This document shows, piece after piece, positions 6,938-13,894 of a stretch of 15,906 nucleotides of DNA. The first letter of the stretch is position 1. Each line of letters opens with the position of its first letter. The position numbers were made by a program, and so were the translations under genes. The stretch comes from CAYVFM01 sp964546375 (GTDB lineage Bacteria > Gemmatimonadota > Gemmatimonadetes > Palauibacterales > Palauibacteraceae). Location of the stretch: positions 1-15,906 of the forward strand of contig CAZJJO010000043.1 in the NCBI GenBank assembly GCA_964546375.1. Reading direction: 5' to 3'. The notes under the pieces are model-generated. The model was not told where the DNA came from, made no database searches, and worked only from the letters and a program-made list of their open reading frames with translations.

Positions 6938-9900
6938 TCAGCCGCCGGCGGCCCCTTCGTCTTCGGACGGCCGGCCGAGCGGGCCGGGCCGCTCGAACAG
7001 GTAGCCCTGCCCCAGCTCGCACCCCAGCGACCGCAGCTCCCGGAGCTGGGCCTCGGTCTCGACGCCCTCGGCCACCACGTCCAGCCCCAGCCGCCGGCCC
7101 AGGGTGAGCATCGTCTCCACCAGCGCGGCGTCCGAGGGGCTCTCGGCGATGCCCTGGACGAAGGTCATGTCGACCTTCAGCTCGTCCACCTCCAGGTCCC
7201 GGAGGTAGACAAAGGTCGAGTAGCCGGTGCCGAAGTCGTCGATGGAGATCCGGAACCCGGCCCGGCGCAGCTCGTCGACGGTCGCCGGGACCTGCATCAA
7301 CGAGGTCTCGGTGACCTCGAGGACCACCCGGTCCGGGCGGCAGCCCGTCTCCTCCACCGCATCCCGTAGGTTCCGCACCAGGTTCGGCTCGCGGAACTGC
7401 CGCCCCGAGACGTTGAACCGGACCTGCGCCGGGCCGGAGGCCCCGTCGCTCGAGGCCGCGTCCGTCAGCTCGCGGCAGGCCCGCCGGATCACGACCTCCT
7501 GCAGGCGGCCGATCAGCCCCAGCTCCTCGGCCAGCGGGACGAACTCGGCCGGCCCCAGCAGGCCGCGCTCCGGGTGCTCCCAGCGCGCCAGCACCTCCAC
7601 CCCCACCGGGGTCCGGTCGTCCAGGCGGACGACCGACTGGTAGTGGGGGACGATCCTCCCCTCCTCCAGGGCGTCGCGCAGGTCGCGCTCCCGGCGGATC
7701 CGGGCCGTGCCCTCCACCTCCTCGGTGGGATCGAAGAGGCTGAAGCCGCCCGGCGCCTCCTCCTTGGCCCAGTGCAGGGCCAGGCTCCCGAACCGGATCA
7801 GCTCCTCGGGGTCCCGGGTCTGCACCGCCCAGCGGTGGTCCTCGTCGCTGTGCACCACCGCGCCGACCGTCAGGTCCACGTAGACCGGCTCCCCGTCGAC
7901 CTCGACCGGCGGACGGATCGCCTCCCGGATGCGGTCCCGCACCTCCTCCACCTCCTCGGGGCCGGCCAGACCGGCGAGCAGGACCACGAACTCGTCGCCG
8001 CCCCACCGGGCCACCGTGTCCTGCTCGCGGGTGACGCGGTCGAGGCGCCGGGCCAGCTCGGTGAGCACCCGGTCCCCGGCCACGTGCCCGAGCCGGTCGT
8101 TGACGCGCTTGAAGTGGTCGACGTCGAGCATGAGCAGGCCGAGCGGCTCGCCGTGGCGTCGGGCCCGCGCCAGCCCGTGCTCCAGGCGGTCCTGGAGCAG
8201 CGCCCGGTTCGCCAGCCCGGTGAGCGGGTCGTGGAGGGCGTCGTACCGCAGCTGCTCCTCGAGCCGCTTCCGGTCGGTGACGTCGCGGGCCACCCCCGCG
8301 ACGCGGTCGGAATCCTCCTCCGGCTGCTCGACCGGGAAGCCCTGGTCGTGGATCCAGCGGACCTCGCCGTCCGGCCGGACGATCCGGTACTCCACCTCGA
8401 AGACCCGCTCGGCGCCCCGGAAGACCGCCTCCCGGACCCGGGGCTGGTCGTCCGGATGGACCGCCTCCAGCCAGGCCTCGGGGCGCTCGTGGAGCCCCTC
8501 CACCGGGCGGCCCCAGATCTCCTCGTAGGCGGGGCTGACGTACAGCAGCTCCTCGCCCTCCGCCCGGCGGAGCCAGAAGACCTCCTCGATGCTCTCCGCC
8601 ATCTGCCGGAACTGCTCCTCGCTCTCCCGCAGCCGCCGCTCGGTGCGCCGCTGGTCGGTGACGTCCTCCTGGACGGAGACGAAGTGCGTGATCTCGCCCG
8701 CCTCGTCCCGGAGCGGGGTCACCCGCCAGCGGAGATGATAGGGCGTGCCGTCCTTCCGGTAGTTCACGGTCTCGCCCTCGAACGCCTCGCCCGCGCCCAG
8801 CCGATCCCGCAGCCGGTCCAGCTCCGCCCGGTCGGTCGCCGGACCCTGGAAGATCCGCGGGGTCTCGCCGATCAGCTCCTCCCGCCCGTAGCCCGTGATC
8901 TCGGTGATGGCGTCGTTCACGTACCGGATCTCCGGGCCCGGCGGGTCGAGGTTCGGGCCCGTGATCAGGACGCCGGTGGTCATGGTCTCCACCGCCGTGG
9001 AAAGGAGCCGGCGCTCCCGCTCGGCCCGCCGGCGCTGGGTGATGTCGACGAGGGTCCCCTCGTTCACGGTCCGGCCCGTCTCCGGGTCCTCGGTGAGAGC
9101 GGAGTTCTCGAGCACCCAGATCTCGGTCCCGTCCCGGCGCTCCAGCCGGAGCTCCTCGTTGACCAGCCGGCCCCGCTCCCGGAGGCGCTCCAGGTAGGCC
9201 TCCCGGTCGCCCCCGGCCGGGTAGAGGCGACGCACGTCGTGGCCCACGAGATCCGCCGGCTCGTCGTAGCCGAGGATCTGCGCGAAGGCCGGGTTGCACG
9301 CCAGCAGCGTCCCGTCGAGCGTCGACCGGAAGACCCCGGCCACGTTGTGCTCGAACAGGTGGCGGTAGCGCCGCTCGCTGCGCCGGAGCGACGCTTCCCG
9401 GTCGCGGATCAGGCGGTAGACCCGGCGGGTGAGGAAGGCCCCGGCGACCAGCAGCAGGACCACCAGCGCCGCGATGATCCGCTCGCTCCACCGCTGGGCG
9501 ACGTCCGCGGCCCGGTCGAGAGAGACCGAGAACCGGCGCTCCCGCTCCGCCAGCGCCCGGTCGAGGGAGCGGACCCGGGCGAGCGACCGTTCCAGGGCGG
9601 CGCTGTCGGGCGGCGGGCTCCGCCAGGCGTCCCGGATCCGGCGGGCCTCCGCCTCCAGCTCCGCGACCAGCGAGTCGCCGGCGGTCCAGTGCTCGATCGT
9701 CCGGGCCATGGGCTCCCGGTGGCCGAACCAGCGGAAGAGCCGGATCATGCCGTCGATCTCGCCCGGCTCGAGTCCGCCCTGCCGGAAGCCCCGGCGGGCC
9801 GCCTCGAGGTCGGGGGGGTCGGCCTGGAGCGCCTCCCGGGCCCGCCGGTCGCCGAGCGGGATCCGCAGGGCCTCCCGGTAGGCGTCCCAGGCGGCCCGTT

Positions 9901-10135
9901 CGCCCGTCCGCGCGTAGTCCTCCAGCGCCATGACGGCCTCTTTCTGGGCCTTGCTCCAGAGGCTCTCGCCCCTGACGTAGGAGACGACGGCGTCCTCGAG
10001 CTGAATGGCCGCCAGGCCCAGCCCGGCCACGAGCAGGATCGCCAGGGCCACGACCAGATAGGTCGTCACCGACCACCGGCGCAGCCGTCCGGCGGCGTCC
10101 GGGGCGGAGGCCTCGGGGGCGCGGTCCGAACGCAT
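6938..10135 (-). CDS. Membrane-bound sensor with three PAS domains, GGDEF and EAL domains (cyclic-di-GMP turnover)
   Basis: Predicted cyclic-di-GMP synthase/phosphodiesterase. Numbered from a GTG six bases further upstream (add-on of 2 residues): membrane helix 25-46; an extracytoplasmic helical region about 47-220, of CHASE3-like design; second helix 222-237; PAS1 about 255-370; LOV-like PAS2 380-495; PAS3 505-625 (with HPDDQPRVR and GEVRWIHDQGFPV); GGDEF 630-805; EAL 815-1050. The cyclase motif is intact (GGDEF at 714-718) and an I-site RxxD (Arg705, Asp708) lies five residues before it. The phosphodiesterase domain reads EVL (Glu849), with FNVSGRQF, EVTET, DDFGTGYS, DELKVD and EGVET in place, so it looks active. 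I chose the ATG at 10135 because GGAGGTGA, an excellent ribosome site, covers the upstream GTG. TTGACG at 10208-10203 could be a -35, but no convincing -10 follows. Which activity dominates is unknown. Confidence 0.93.
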   Translation of the reverse strand: MRSDRAPEASAPDAAGRLRRWSVTTYLVVALAILLVAGLGLAAIQLEDAVVSYVRGESLWSKAQKEAVMALEDYARTGERAAWDAYREALRIPLGDRRAREALQADPPDLEAARRGFRQGGLEPGEIDGMIRLFRWFGHREPMARTIEHWTAGDSLVAELEAEARRIRDAWRSPPPDSAALERSLARVRSLDRALAERERRFSVSLDRAADVAQRWSERIIAALVVLLLVAGAFLTRRVYRLIRDREASLRRSERRYRHLFEHNVAGVFRSTLDGTLLACNPAFAQILGYDEPADLVGHDVRRLYPAGGDREAYLERLRERGRLVNEELRLERRDGTEIWVLENSALTEDPETGRTVNEGTLVDITQRRRAERERRLLSTAVETMTTGVLITGPNLDPPGPEIRYVNDAITEITGYGREELIGETPRIFQGPATDRAELDRLRDRLGAGEAFEGETVNYRKDGTPYHLRWRVTPLRDEAGEITHFVSVQEDVTDQRRTERRLRESEEQFRQMAESIEEVFWLRRAEGEELLYVSPAYEEIWGRPVEGLHERPEAWLEAVHPDDQPRVREAVFRGAERVFEVEYRIVRPDGEVRWIHDQGFPVEQPEEDSDRVAGVARDVTDRKRLEEQLRYDALHDPLTGLANRALLQDRLEHGLARARRHGEPLGLLMLDVDHFKRVNDRLGHVAGDRVLTELARRLDRVTREQDTVARWGGDEFVVLLAGLAGPEEVEEVRDRIREAIRPPVEVDGEPVYVDLTVGAVVHSDEDHRWAVQTRDPEELIRFGSLALHWAKEEAPGGFSLFDPTEEVEGTARIRRERDLRDALEEGRIVPHYQSVVRLDDRTPVGVEVLARWEHPERGLLGPAEFVPLAEELGLIGRLQEVVIRRACRELTDAASSDGASGPAQVRFNVSGRQFREPNLVRNLRDAVEETGCRPDRVVLEVTETSLMQVPATVDELRRAGFRISIDDFGTGYSTFVYLRDLEVDELKVDMTFVQGIAESPSDAALVETMLTLGRRLGLDVVAEGVETEAQLRELRSLGCELGQGYLFERPGPLGRPSEDEGAAGG

Positions 10136-10137
10136 CT

Positions 10138-10145
10138 TCACCTCC
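10138..10145 (-). promoter_or_regulatory. Ribosome binding site deciding the start of the GGDEF-EAL gene
   Basis: GGAGGTGA on the minus strand is fully complementary to the usual 16S 3' end. It overlaps the possible GTG start at 10141 and sits properly in front of the ATG at 10135, so the latter is the better start. Confidence 0.7.
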
Positions 10146-10297
10146 CTCTGAAGACCCGGGCGTCGGGAGGCCCGATCGGGACAGGGTGGCGGGAACCCTC
10201 GCCGTCAAGCAAGGCGGCCGGAGCCGCCGGGCGCCCGCGCCGGCCGGACCGGCCGATCCCGTCCGGGCGAGGCCGCCCTGCTCCGGTCAACAGGAAA

Positions 10298-10317
10298 CGC
10301 CCGCCTCGCGGCGGGCG
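10298..10317 (-). terminator. Hairpin terminator candidate after the micro-ORF
   Basis: CGCCCGCC (10298-10305) and GGCGGGCG (10310-10317) form a perfect 8-bp stem with a four-base loop. On the minus strand it is followed by TTTCCTGTTG, a weak T-run. It lies 26 bases beyond the stop of the small reading frame at 10344-10409 and before the GGDEF-EAL gene, so it would separate upstream transcripts from that gene. Confidence 0.5.
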
Positions 10318-10343
10318 CTCCCTTCCTCGTCTCGGGCCCTCGG

Positions 10344-10409
10344 TCAGCCCACGATCCGCACGTAGCGGAGGCGGGGACGACGTCGGGTCCACTTTCGGTT
10401 CAGGGACAT
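10344..10409 (-). CDS. Possible 21-residue arginine-rich micro-protein
   Basis: A short frame with ATG at 10409 and TGA at 10344 encodes 21 residues beginning MSLNRKWTRRRP and ending RYVRIVG: seven Arg and one Lys, no acidic residue. Codons are mostly G/C-ending, as in neighbouring genes. A GAGA-type sequence 10-15 bases upstream is only a weak ribosome site. A terminator-like hairpin follows its stop. I do not recognise a family; very short basic proteins of this size occur among ribosome-associated proteins, but there is no motif match to name one. In Arg-rich GC DNA such a frame can arise by chance, so this is a candidate only. Confidence 0.3.
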   Translation of the reverse strand: MSLNRKWTRRRPRLRYVRIVG

Positions 10410-10568
10410 GATCTATCTCACATCTCGGAGTCTCGGCACGGCCGTTTTCGGCGCTGCCTTTCAGTCGCGTGCGGATGCCCGCACGCCGCACCCGGATCTG
10501 TGGTGCACGATCCGCGCCGCGGCTCCTCGTCCCGCCGGAACCCCGGCCGGGCGGGCCCCGCCACCCGA
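10410..10568. other. Non-coding gap downstream of the UspA gene with a perfect hairpin
   Basis: Between the UspA stop and the micro-ORF. It holds GCGTGCGG (10467-10474), loop ATGC, and CCGCACGC (10479-10486), a perfect 8-bp stem. On the minus strand it is not followed by T residues, so it is a weak terminator or mRNA-end structure for the UspA gene about 80 bases away. I see no gene in the rest. Confidence 0.4.
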
Positions 10569-11492
10569 TCAGGCGGACAGCAGGTCCCGTCCGAACGCCT
10601 TGACCGTGAGTACCGGGCACGGGGCGCGGCGGACCACGCCCTCGGCCACGCTGCCCAGCAGCATCCGCTCGAGGCCCGTCCGGCCGTGGCTGGAGATCAC
10701 CACCTGGTCGACCCCCTGCTCGGCGGCCACCCGGACGATGGTCGAGGCCGGCGGCCCGACCTCCAGGTGGGTGCGCGCCTCGACCTCCCCGCCCAGCACC
10801 TCCCGGAGGTTGCGCCGCAGGGCGTCCGGCACGCCCTCCCGGGCGGACTTCTCCACCGCCCGGTCCCGCGCCGCCTCGGCGAAGTAGGGGTCCGGGAACG
10901 CCATCTCCGGCACCACGTGGAGCGCGTGCAGCTCGGCCCCGGTGCGCTCGGCCAGCGCGCCGGCGTGGGCCACCGCCCGGTCCGAGTGCTCGGAGAAGTC
11001 CACCGGGACGAGGATGCTGCGCGGCGGCTCGCCGTGCTCCTCCGGCCCGTCCGGCCGCACCGTCAGCACCGGACGGGCGGCGCGTCGGACCACCTCCTCG
11101 GCCACGCTGCCCAGCAGCATCCGGCGGACGCCCCGCCGGCCGTGGGTGGCCAGGACGATCAGGTCCACCTCCTCCTCCCGGGCGTACTCCAGGATTACGG
11201 GGGCCGCCGACATCCCCCGCTCCTCGACCCGCCGCACCGTGATCCCGGCCTCCTCGGCCCGGCCGGCCGACGCCTCCAGCCGCTCGGAGGCCCAGCGGCG
11301 CACCTCCCGGTACGCCCCGTCCAGGTCCGGGAACTCGAGCTCGGGGTTGCCCGGATCGGACGCGTGCAGCACCACGGCGTGCAGCATGTGCAGCTCGGCC
11401 CCGAACGTCCGCGCGTACCACAGCGCGTGGGGGAGCGCCGCCTCGGCGCGCTCCGAGAAGTCCGTGCAGAACAGCACCTTGCGGATGTTCAT
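10569..11492 (-). CDS. Tandem-domain universal stress protein (UspA family)
   Basis: A 307-residue cytoplasmic protein made of two UspA domains, about residues 1-146 and 156-299. Each begins with the strand carrying the nucleotide-binding Asp (KVLFCTDFSE at 5-14; SILVPVDFSE at 159-168). Each ends with the ATP-loop form HGRRGVRRMLLGSVAE (117-132) or HGRTGLERMLLGSVAE (269-284), then a PVLTV strand. The small first Gly of the usual G-x2-G-x9-G-S motif is Ala or Ser here, but the HG and GS parts are kept, so nucleotide binding is plausible. Family members help cells survive starvation and stress; the exact role is unknown. The ATG at 11492 is chosen over upstream in-frame starts because GGGAG sits six bases before it. 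It has its own promoter and is not in an operon. Confidence 0.93.
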   Translation of the reverse strand: MNIRKVLFCTDFSERAEAALPHALWYARTFGAELHMLHAVVLHASDPGNPELEFPDLDGAYREVRRWASERLEASAGRAEEAGITVRRVEERGMSAAPVILEYAREEEVDLIVLATHGRRGVRRMLLGSVAEEVVRRAARPVLTVRPDGPEEHGEPPRSILVPVDFSEHSDRAVAHAGALAERTGAELHALHVVPEMAFPDPYFAEAARDRAVEKSAREGVPDALRRNLREVLGGEVEARTHLEVGPPASTIVRVAAEQGVDQVVISSHGRTGLERMLLGSVAEGVVRRAPCPVLTVKAFGRDLLSA

Positions 11493-11651
11493 CTCGGGCT
11501 CCCTTCCCTGTCCCTCGAAGAAGACGGCACGGTCGGCGCGCCGCGGCACGATCCGGCCGGGACGCGGCGGGCGACGGTCGCCCGGTCCCTTCGACGCGGC
11601 CGAGCCGCCGGGGGGCGATCTCCGCCGGCCGTCGCTGGCCGACCGTGGCTG

Positions 11652-11680
11652 ATGATAGCCCCGGGAGGCGGCCGTGTCTG
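11652..11680 (-). promoter_or_regulatory. Predicted promoter of the UspA gene
   Basis: On the minus strand CAGACA (11680 to 11675) and TATCAT (11657 to 11652) are spaced by exactly 17 bases, matching -35 (4/6) and -10 (5/6). Transcription would begin near 11645, giving a leader of about 150 bases before the ATG at 11492. Confidence 0.55.
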
Positions 11681-11683
11681 TCG

Positions 11684-11693
11684 GGAGATCTCC
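11684..11693. promoter_or_regulatory. Palindrome just upstream of the UspA promoter
   Basis: GGAGATCTCC is a perfect 10-base palindrome immediately upstream of the predicted -35. The octamer GATCTCCG recurs at 11617-11624 inside the leader, and GGGGAATCTCCCC lies at 11706-11718. The arrangement would suit a regulator binding site; no family is recognised. Confidence 0.3.
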
Positions 11694-11733
11694 GACCGGG
11701 CGCGCGGGGAATCTCCCCTGCCGGGCGGCTACG

Positions 11734-11874
11734 TCACCGTCCGTCCGACCGGCCGGACGCCTCCAGGCGGTAGGCCGCGTGGCAGGACAAGCACTTCGCC
11801 GTCAGCGCGGCGAGCCGGGCGAGGACCGTGTCGCGCGGCGCACCCGCCGCCGCGGCCTCGGCCAGGGCGAGCAT
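11734..11874 (-). pseudogene. 3' remnant of a c-type cytochrome gene (CxxCH)
   Basis: A 46-codon frame from ATG at 11874 to TGA at 11734 ends with ALTAKCLSCHAAYRLEASGR. It has the heme-attachment motif CLSCH at 28-32 followed by AYR, close to the C-terminal end of class II (cytochrome c-prime-like) proteins, whose heme motif is also near the C-terminus. The preceding Ala-rich helix fits the last helix of that four-helix bundle. There is no signal peptide, which heme attachment in the periplasm requires, and no good ribosome site. The frame stays open upstream (KIGVL before the Met) but runs into the tRNA gene at 11920. No other cytochrome part is in the window. I read it as the tail of a gene whose 5' part was lost. 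A real 46-residue protein is less likely. Confidence 0.5.
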
Positions 11875-11919
11875 CAGGACGCCGATCTTTCGCGGGACGG
11901 CGGCGCCCGGAAGAGGAAG

Positions 11920-11993
11920 TGGCAGGGGCGGGATTCGAACCCGCGACTGGAGGCTTATGAGTCCTCTGCTCTACCAGGCTGAGCTACCCTGCC
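11920..11993 (-). tRNA. tRNA with CAT anticodon (elongator Met, or Ile2)
   Basis: A 74-base cloverleaf: acceptor GGCAGGG/CCCTGCC, D-arm GCTC/GAGC, anticodon loop CTCATAA (CAT), T-arm GCGGG-TTCGAAT-CCCGC, discriminator A. CCA is not encoded (CTT follows). The anticodon stem has an A31:G39 mismatch next to the loop. Lacking the three G:C pairs of initiators, it is an elongator. A CAT tRNA could instead be the lysidine-modified Ile2; Met is my preferred reading. It lies 56 bases after the initiator tRNA with no promoter of its own seen, so both are probably made together. Confidence 0.93.
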
Positions 11994-12012
11994 GTGGGCC
12001 CCGAAAGAAAGT

Positions 12013-12033
12013 GGCCGGAGCGGGGCTCCGGCC
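12013..12033 (-). terminator. Hairpin between the two tRNAs
   Basis: GGCCGGAGC (12013-12021) and GCTCCGGCC (12025-12033) form a 9-bp stem with a 3-base loop. On the minus strand ACTTTCTTTC follows. It resembles a weak rho-independent terminator, but because no promoter is visible before the next tRNA it may act as an attenuator or a processing spacer. Confidence 0.45.
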
Positions 12034-12049
12034 GGGGCGTCGAGAGCAG

Positions 12050-12123
<74 letters not shown>

Positions 12124-12134
12124 TCGTGTCGGCC

Positions 12135-12163
12135 ACGCTACTGCCTGTTACCGCCCCGGTCAA
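12135..12163 (-). promoter_or_regulatory. Predicted tRNA promoter overlapping the end of ftsB
   Basis: On the minus strand TTGACC (12163 to 12158), a 17-base spacer and TAGCGT (12140 to 12135) form a -35/-10 pair. The first half of the -10 is the TAG stop codon of ftsB. Transcription would start a few bases before the initiator tRNA at 12123, leaving a very short leader. Confidence 0.5.
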
Positions 12164-12491
12164 CCCCTGTTCCGCCCCCGTCTTCCCCCGGTTCGCCGGC
12201 GGTCTCGACGAACCGGAAGAGCAGCTCGCCGTCCCGGATGAACCCGTAGCGCTCGCGGGCCACCTGCTCCACGGCGAAGTCGCTCTCCCGGAGCCGCTCG
12301 GCCCGGCGCTCCAGCGAGTCGGCCACCCCCTGCAGCGAGTCGACGCGGGCGGCTAGCGAGTCGCGCTCCTCCTCCAGGCTCCGCAGCTCGATCAGGCTGT
12401 ACTCGCCGCCGAAGAGGAAGAACCAGCAGGCGCCGAGCCAGAGGGCGGCCAGGCCGCCGCGCCACAGCCACCGGGAGGCGCGCTCACCCAT
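12138..12491 (-). CDS. ftsB: FtsB/DivIC-family cell division protein
   Basis: Small bitopic septal protein that, with FtsL and FtsQ in relatives, activates the FtsWI peptidoglycan synthase. In its 117 residues: a short basic cytoplasmic tail (1-8), one membrane helix (9-28), FGGEYSLIELRSL leading into a periplasmic coiled coil (about 34-70, with heptads such as SLAARVDSLQGVADSLERR), then the family's tail motif FAVEQVARERYGFIRDGELLFRF (split here at 72-83 and 84-94), and a Gly/Asp-rich disordered end. The ATG at 12491 overlaps the end of eno by 8 bases. The eno-ftsB pairing is also known from E. coli and other bacteria, which supports the call. Confidence 0.88.
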   Translation of the reverse strand: MGERASRWLWRGGLAALWLGACWFFLFGGEYSLIELRSLEEERDSLAARVDSLQGVADSLERRAERLRESDFAVEQVARERYGFIRDGELLFRFVETAGEPGEDGGGTGVDRGGNRQ

Positions 12492-13770
12492 CGCCTCCCT
12501 CCCCCGCCGACCCGGCGAAGCGGGCGTCGGCGCCCAGCTCCTCCTCGATCCGGAGCAGGCGGTTGTACTTGGCCACCCGCTCCGAGCGGCACGCCGAGCC
12601 CGTCTTGATGCGGCCGGCGCCGGCGGCCACGGCCAGGTCGGCGATGAAGGTGTCCTCGGTCTCGCCCGAGCGGTGCGAGACCACCGAGGTCCAGCCGGCC
12701 GCGCCGGCGGCGGCCATCGCCTCGCAGGTCTCGGACACGGTGCCCACCTGGTTCGGCTTGATCAGCACCGCGTTGGCAGCCTCCTCCTCGATCCCGCGGC
12801 GGATCCGCTCGACGTGGGTGACGAAGAGGTCGTCGCCCACCAGCCGCAGGCGGTCGCCCAGCCGGCGGCGCATCTCCGCCCAGCCCGCCCAGTCGTCCTC
12901 GGCCAGCCCGTCCTCCACCGAGACCAGCGGGAAGCGGTCGGCCCAGTCGGCGTAGAGGTCGACCAGCCCCCCGGCGTCCAGGCTCCGCCCCTCGCCCTCC
13001 AGCCGGTAGCGGTCCTCTTCCTCGTCGTACAGCTCGGCGGCGGCACAGTCCAGGGCCAGCGCCACCTCGTCGCCGGGCCGGTAGCCGGCGTCTTCGACGG
13101 CCCGGACCAGCAGGGCCAGCGCCTCCTCGTTCGCCTCCAGGTCGGGGGCCACGCCGCCCTCGTCGCCCACCGCCGTCGGCCGGCCCGCGGCCTCCAGCCG
13201 GCGCACCAGGGCGTGGAAGACCTCCGCGCCGGCCCGGAGCGCCTCGGAGAAGACGTCGAAGCCGACGGGGACGACCATGAACTCCTGGACGTCGACGTTG
13301 TTGTGGGCGTGGGCGCCGCCGTTGACCAGGTTCATCATCGGCACGGGCAGGCGGCCGGCGTCCTCGCCGCCCAGGTAGCGGTAGAGCGGCTCGCCGGCGG
13401 CCTCGGCGGCGGCGCGGGCGGTCGCCATGGAGACGGCCAGCAGGGCGTTGGCGCCCAGTCGCCCCTTGTTGGGGGTGCCGTCCAGCTCGATGAGCCGCCG
13501 GTCGACGGTGCCCTGCTCGGCGGCGTCCAGCCCCTCCAGGGCCTCGGCGATCTCGCCCCGCACGTGGCCCACCGCCCGCCGGACGCCGCGGCCGCCGTAG
13601 CGGGGGCCGGCGTCGCGCAGCTCCAGCGCCTCGTGGACGCCGGTGGAGGCGCCGCTGGGCACGGCGGCCCGTCCCCGGGCGCCGGACGCCAGCGTCACGT
13701 CCGCCTCGACGGTGGGCCAGCCGCGGGAGTCCAGCACCTCCCGGGCGGTGACCTCGCGGATCGCCGTCAT
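12484..13770 (-). CDS. eno: Enolase (phosphopyruvate hydratase)
   Basis: Interconverts 2-phosphoglycerate and phosphoenolpyruvate in glycolysis; Mg-dependent, cytosolic, and a component of RNA degradosomes in some bacteria. The 428-residue protein has SGAS-TGVHEALELRD (39-53), NGGAHAHNNVDVQEF (150-164), the catalytic acid GDEGG (Glu204), Mg ligands Asp241, Glu286 (SVEDGLAEDDW) and Asp313 (VGDDLFVT), catalytic Lys338 in LIKPNQVGTVSET, SHRSGETEDTFIADL (365-379) and Lys389 in IKTG. His156 stands where Asp or Ser is common (HADNN). The frame is open upstream, but the ATG at 13770 is preceded by GGAGGAG and begins the conserved REVTAREVLDSRG. Length is typical. It is 124 bases downstream of plsC and overlaps ftsB. 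Confidence 0.98.
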   Translation of the reverse strand: MTAIREVTAREVLDSRGWPTVEADVTLASGARGRAAVPSGASTGVHEALELRDAGPRYGGRGVRRAVGHVRGEIAEALEGLDAAEQGTVDRRLIELDGTPNKGRLGANALLAVSMATARAAAEAAGEPLYRYLGGEDAGRLPVPMMNLVNGGAHAHNNVDVQEFMVVPVGFDVFSEALRAGAEVFHALVRRLEAAGRPTAVGDEGGVAPDLEANEEALALLVRAVEDAGYRPGDEVALALDCAAAELYDEEEDRYRLEGEGRSLDAGGLVDLYADWADRFPLVSVEDGLAEDDWAGWAEMRRRLGDRLRLVGDDLFVTHVERIRRGIEEEAANAVLIKPNQVGTVSETCEAMAAAGAAGWTSVVSHRSGETEDTFIADLAVAAGAGRIKTGSACRSERVAKYNRLLRIEEELGADARFAGSAGEGGDG

Positions 13771-13894
13771 CGCTCCTCCGTCGGGTGCAAGGGCGCTCGC
13801 CGCCGGGCGGCGGGCGGGCCGGGCGCGTCTCCGCGGAAGCGTCCCCGCCGCGGCCGCGGGACCGGTGGCGCCGCGGCCCGGCGCCGACAAGCGC

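Noticed and set aside
10142..10297. Palindromes CCCGATCGGG (10171-10180) and GGCCGGACCGGCC (10242-10254) upstream of the GGDEF-EAL gene as operators
   Set aside because: Short GC palindromes are expected by chance in this composition, and no partner sites were seen.
10138..11421. 427-codon minus-strand frame across the UspA gene and the gap before the GGDEF-EAL gene
   Set aside because: Low-complexity Gly/Arg-rich translation in another frame of the well-supported UspA gene.
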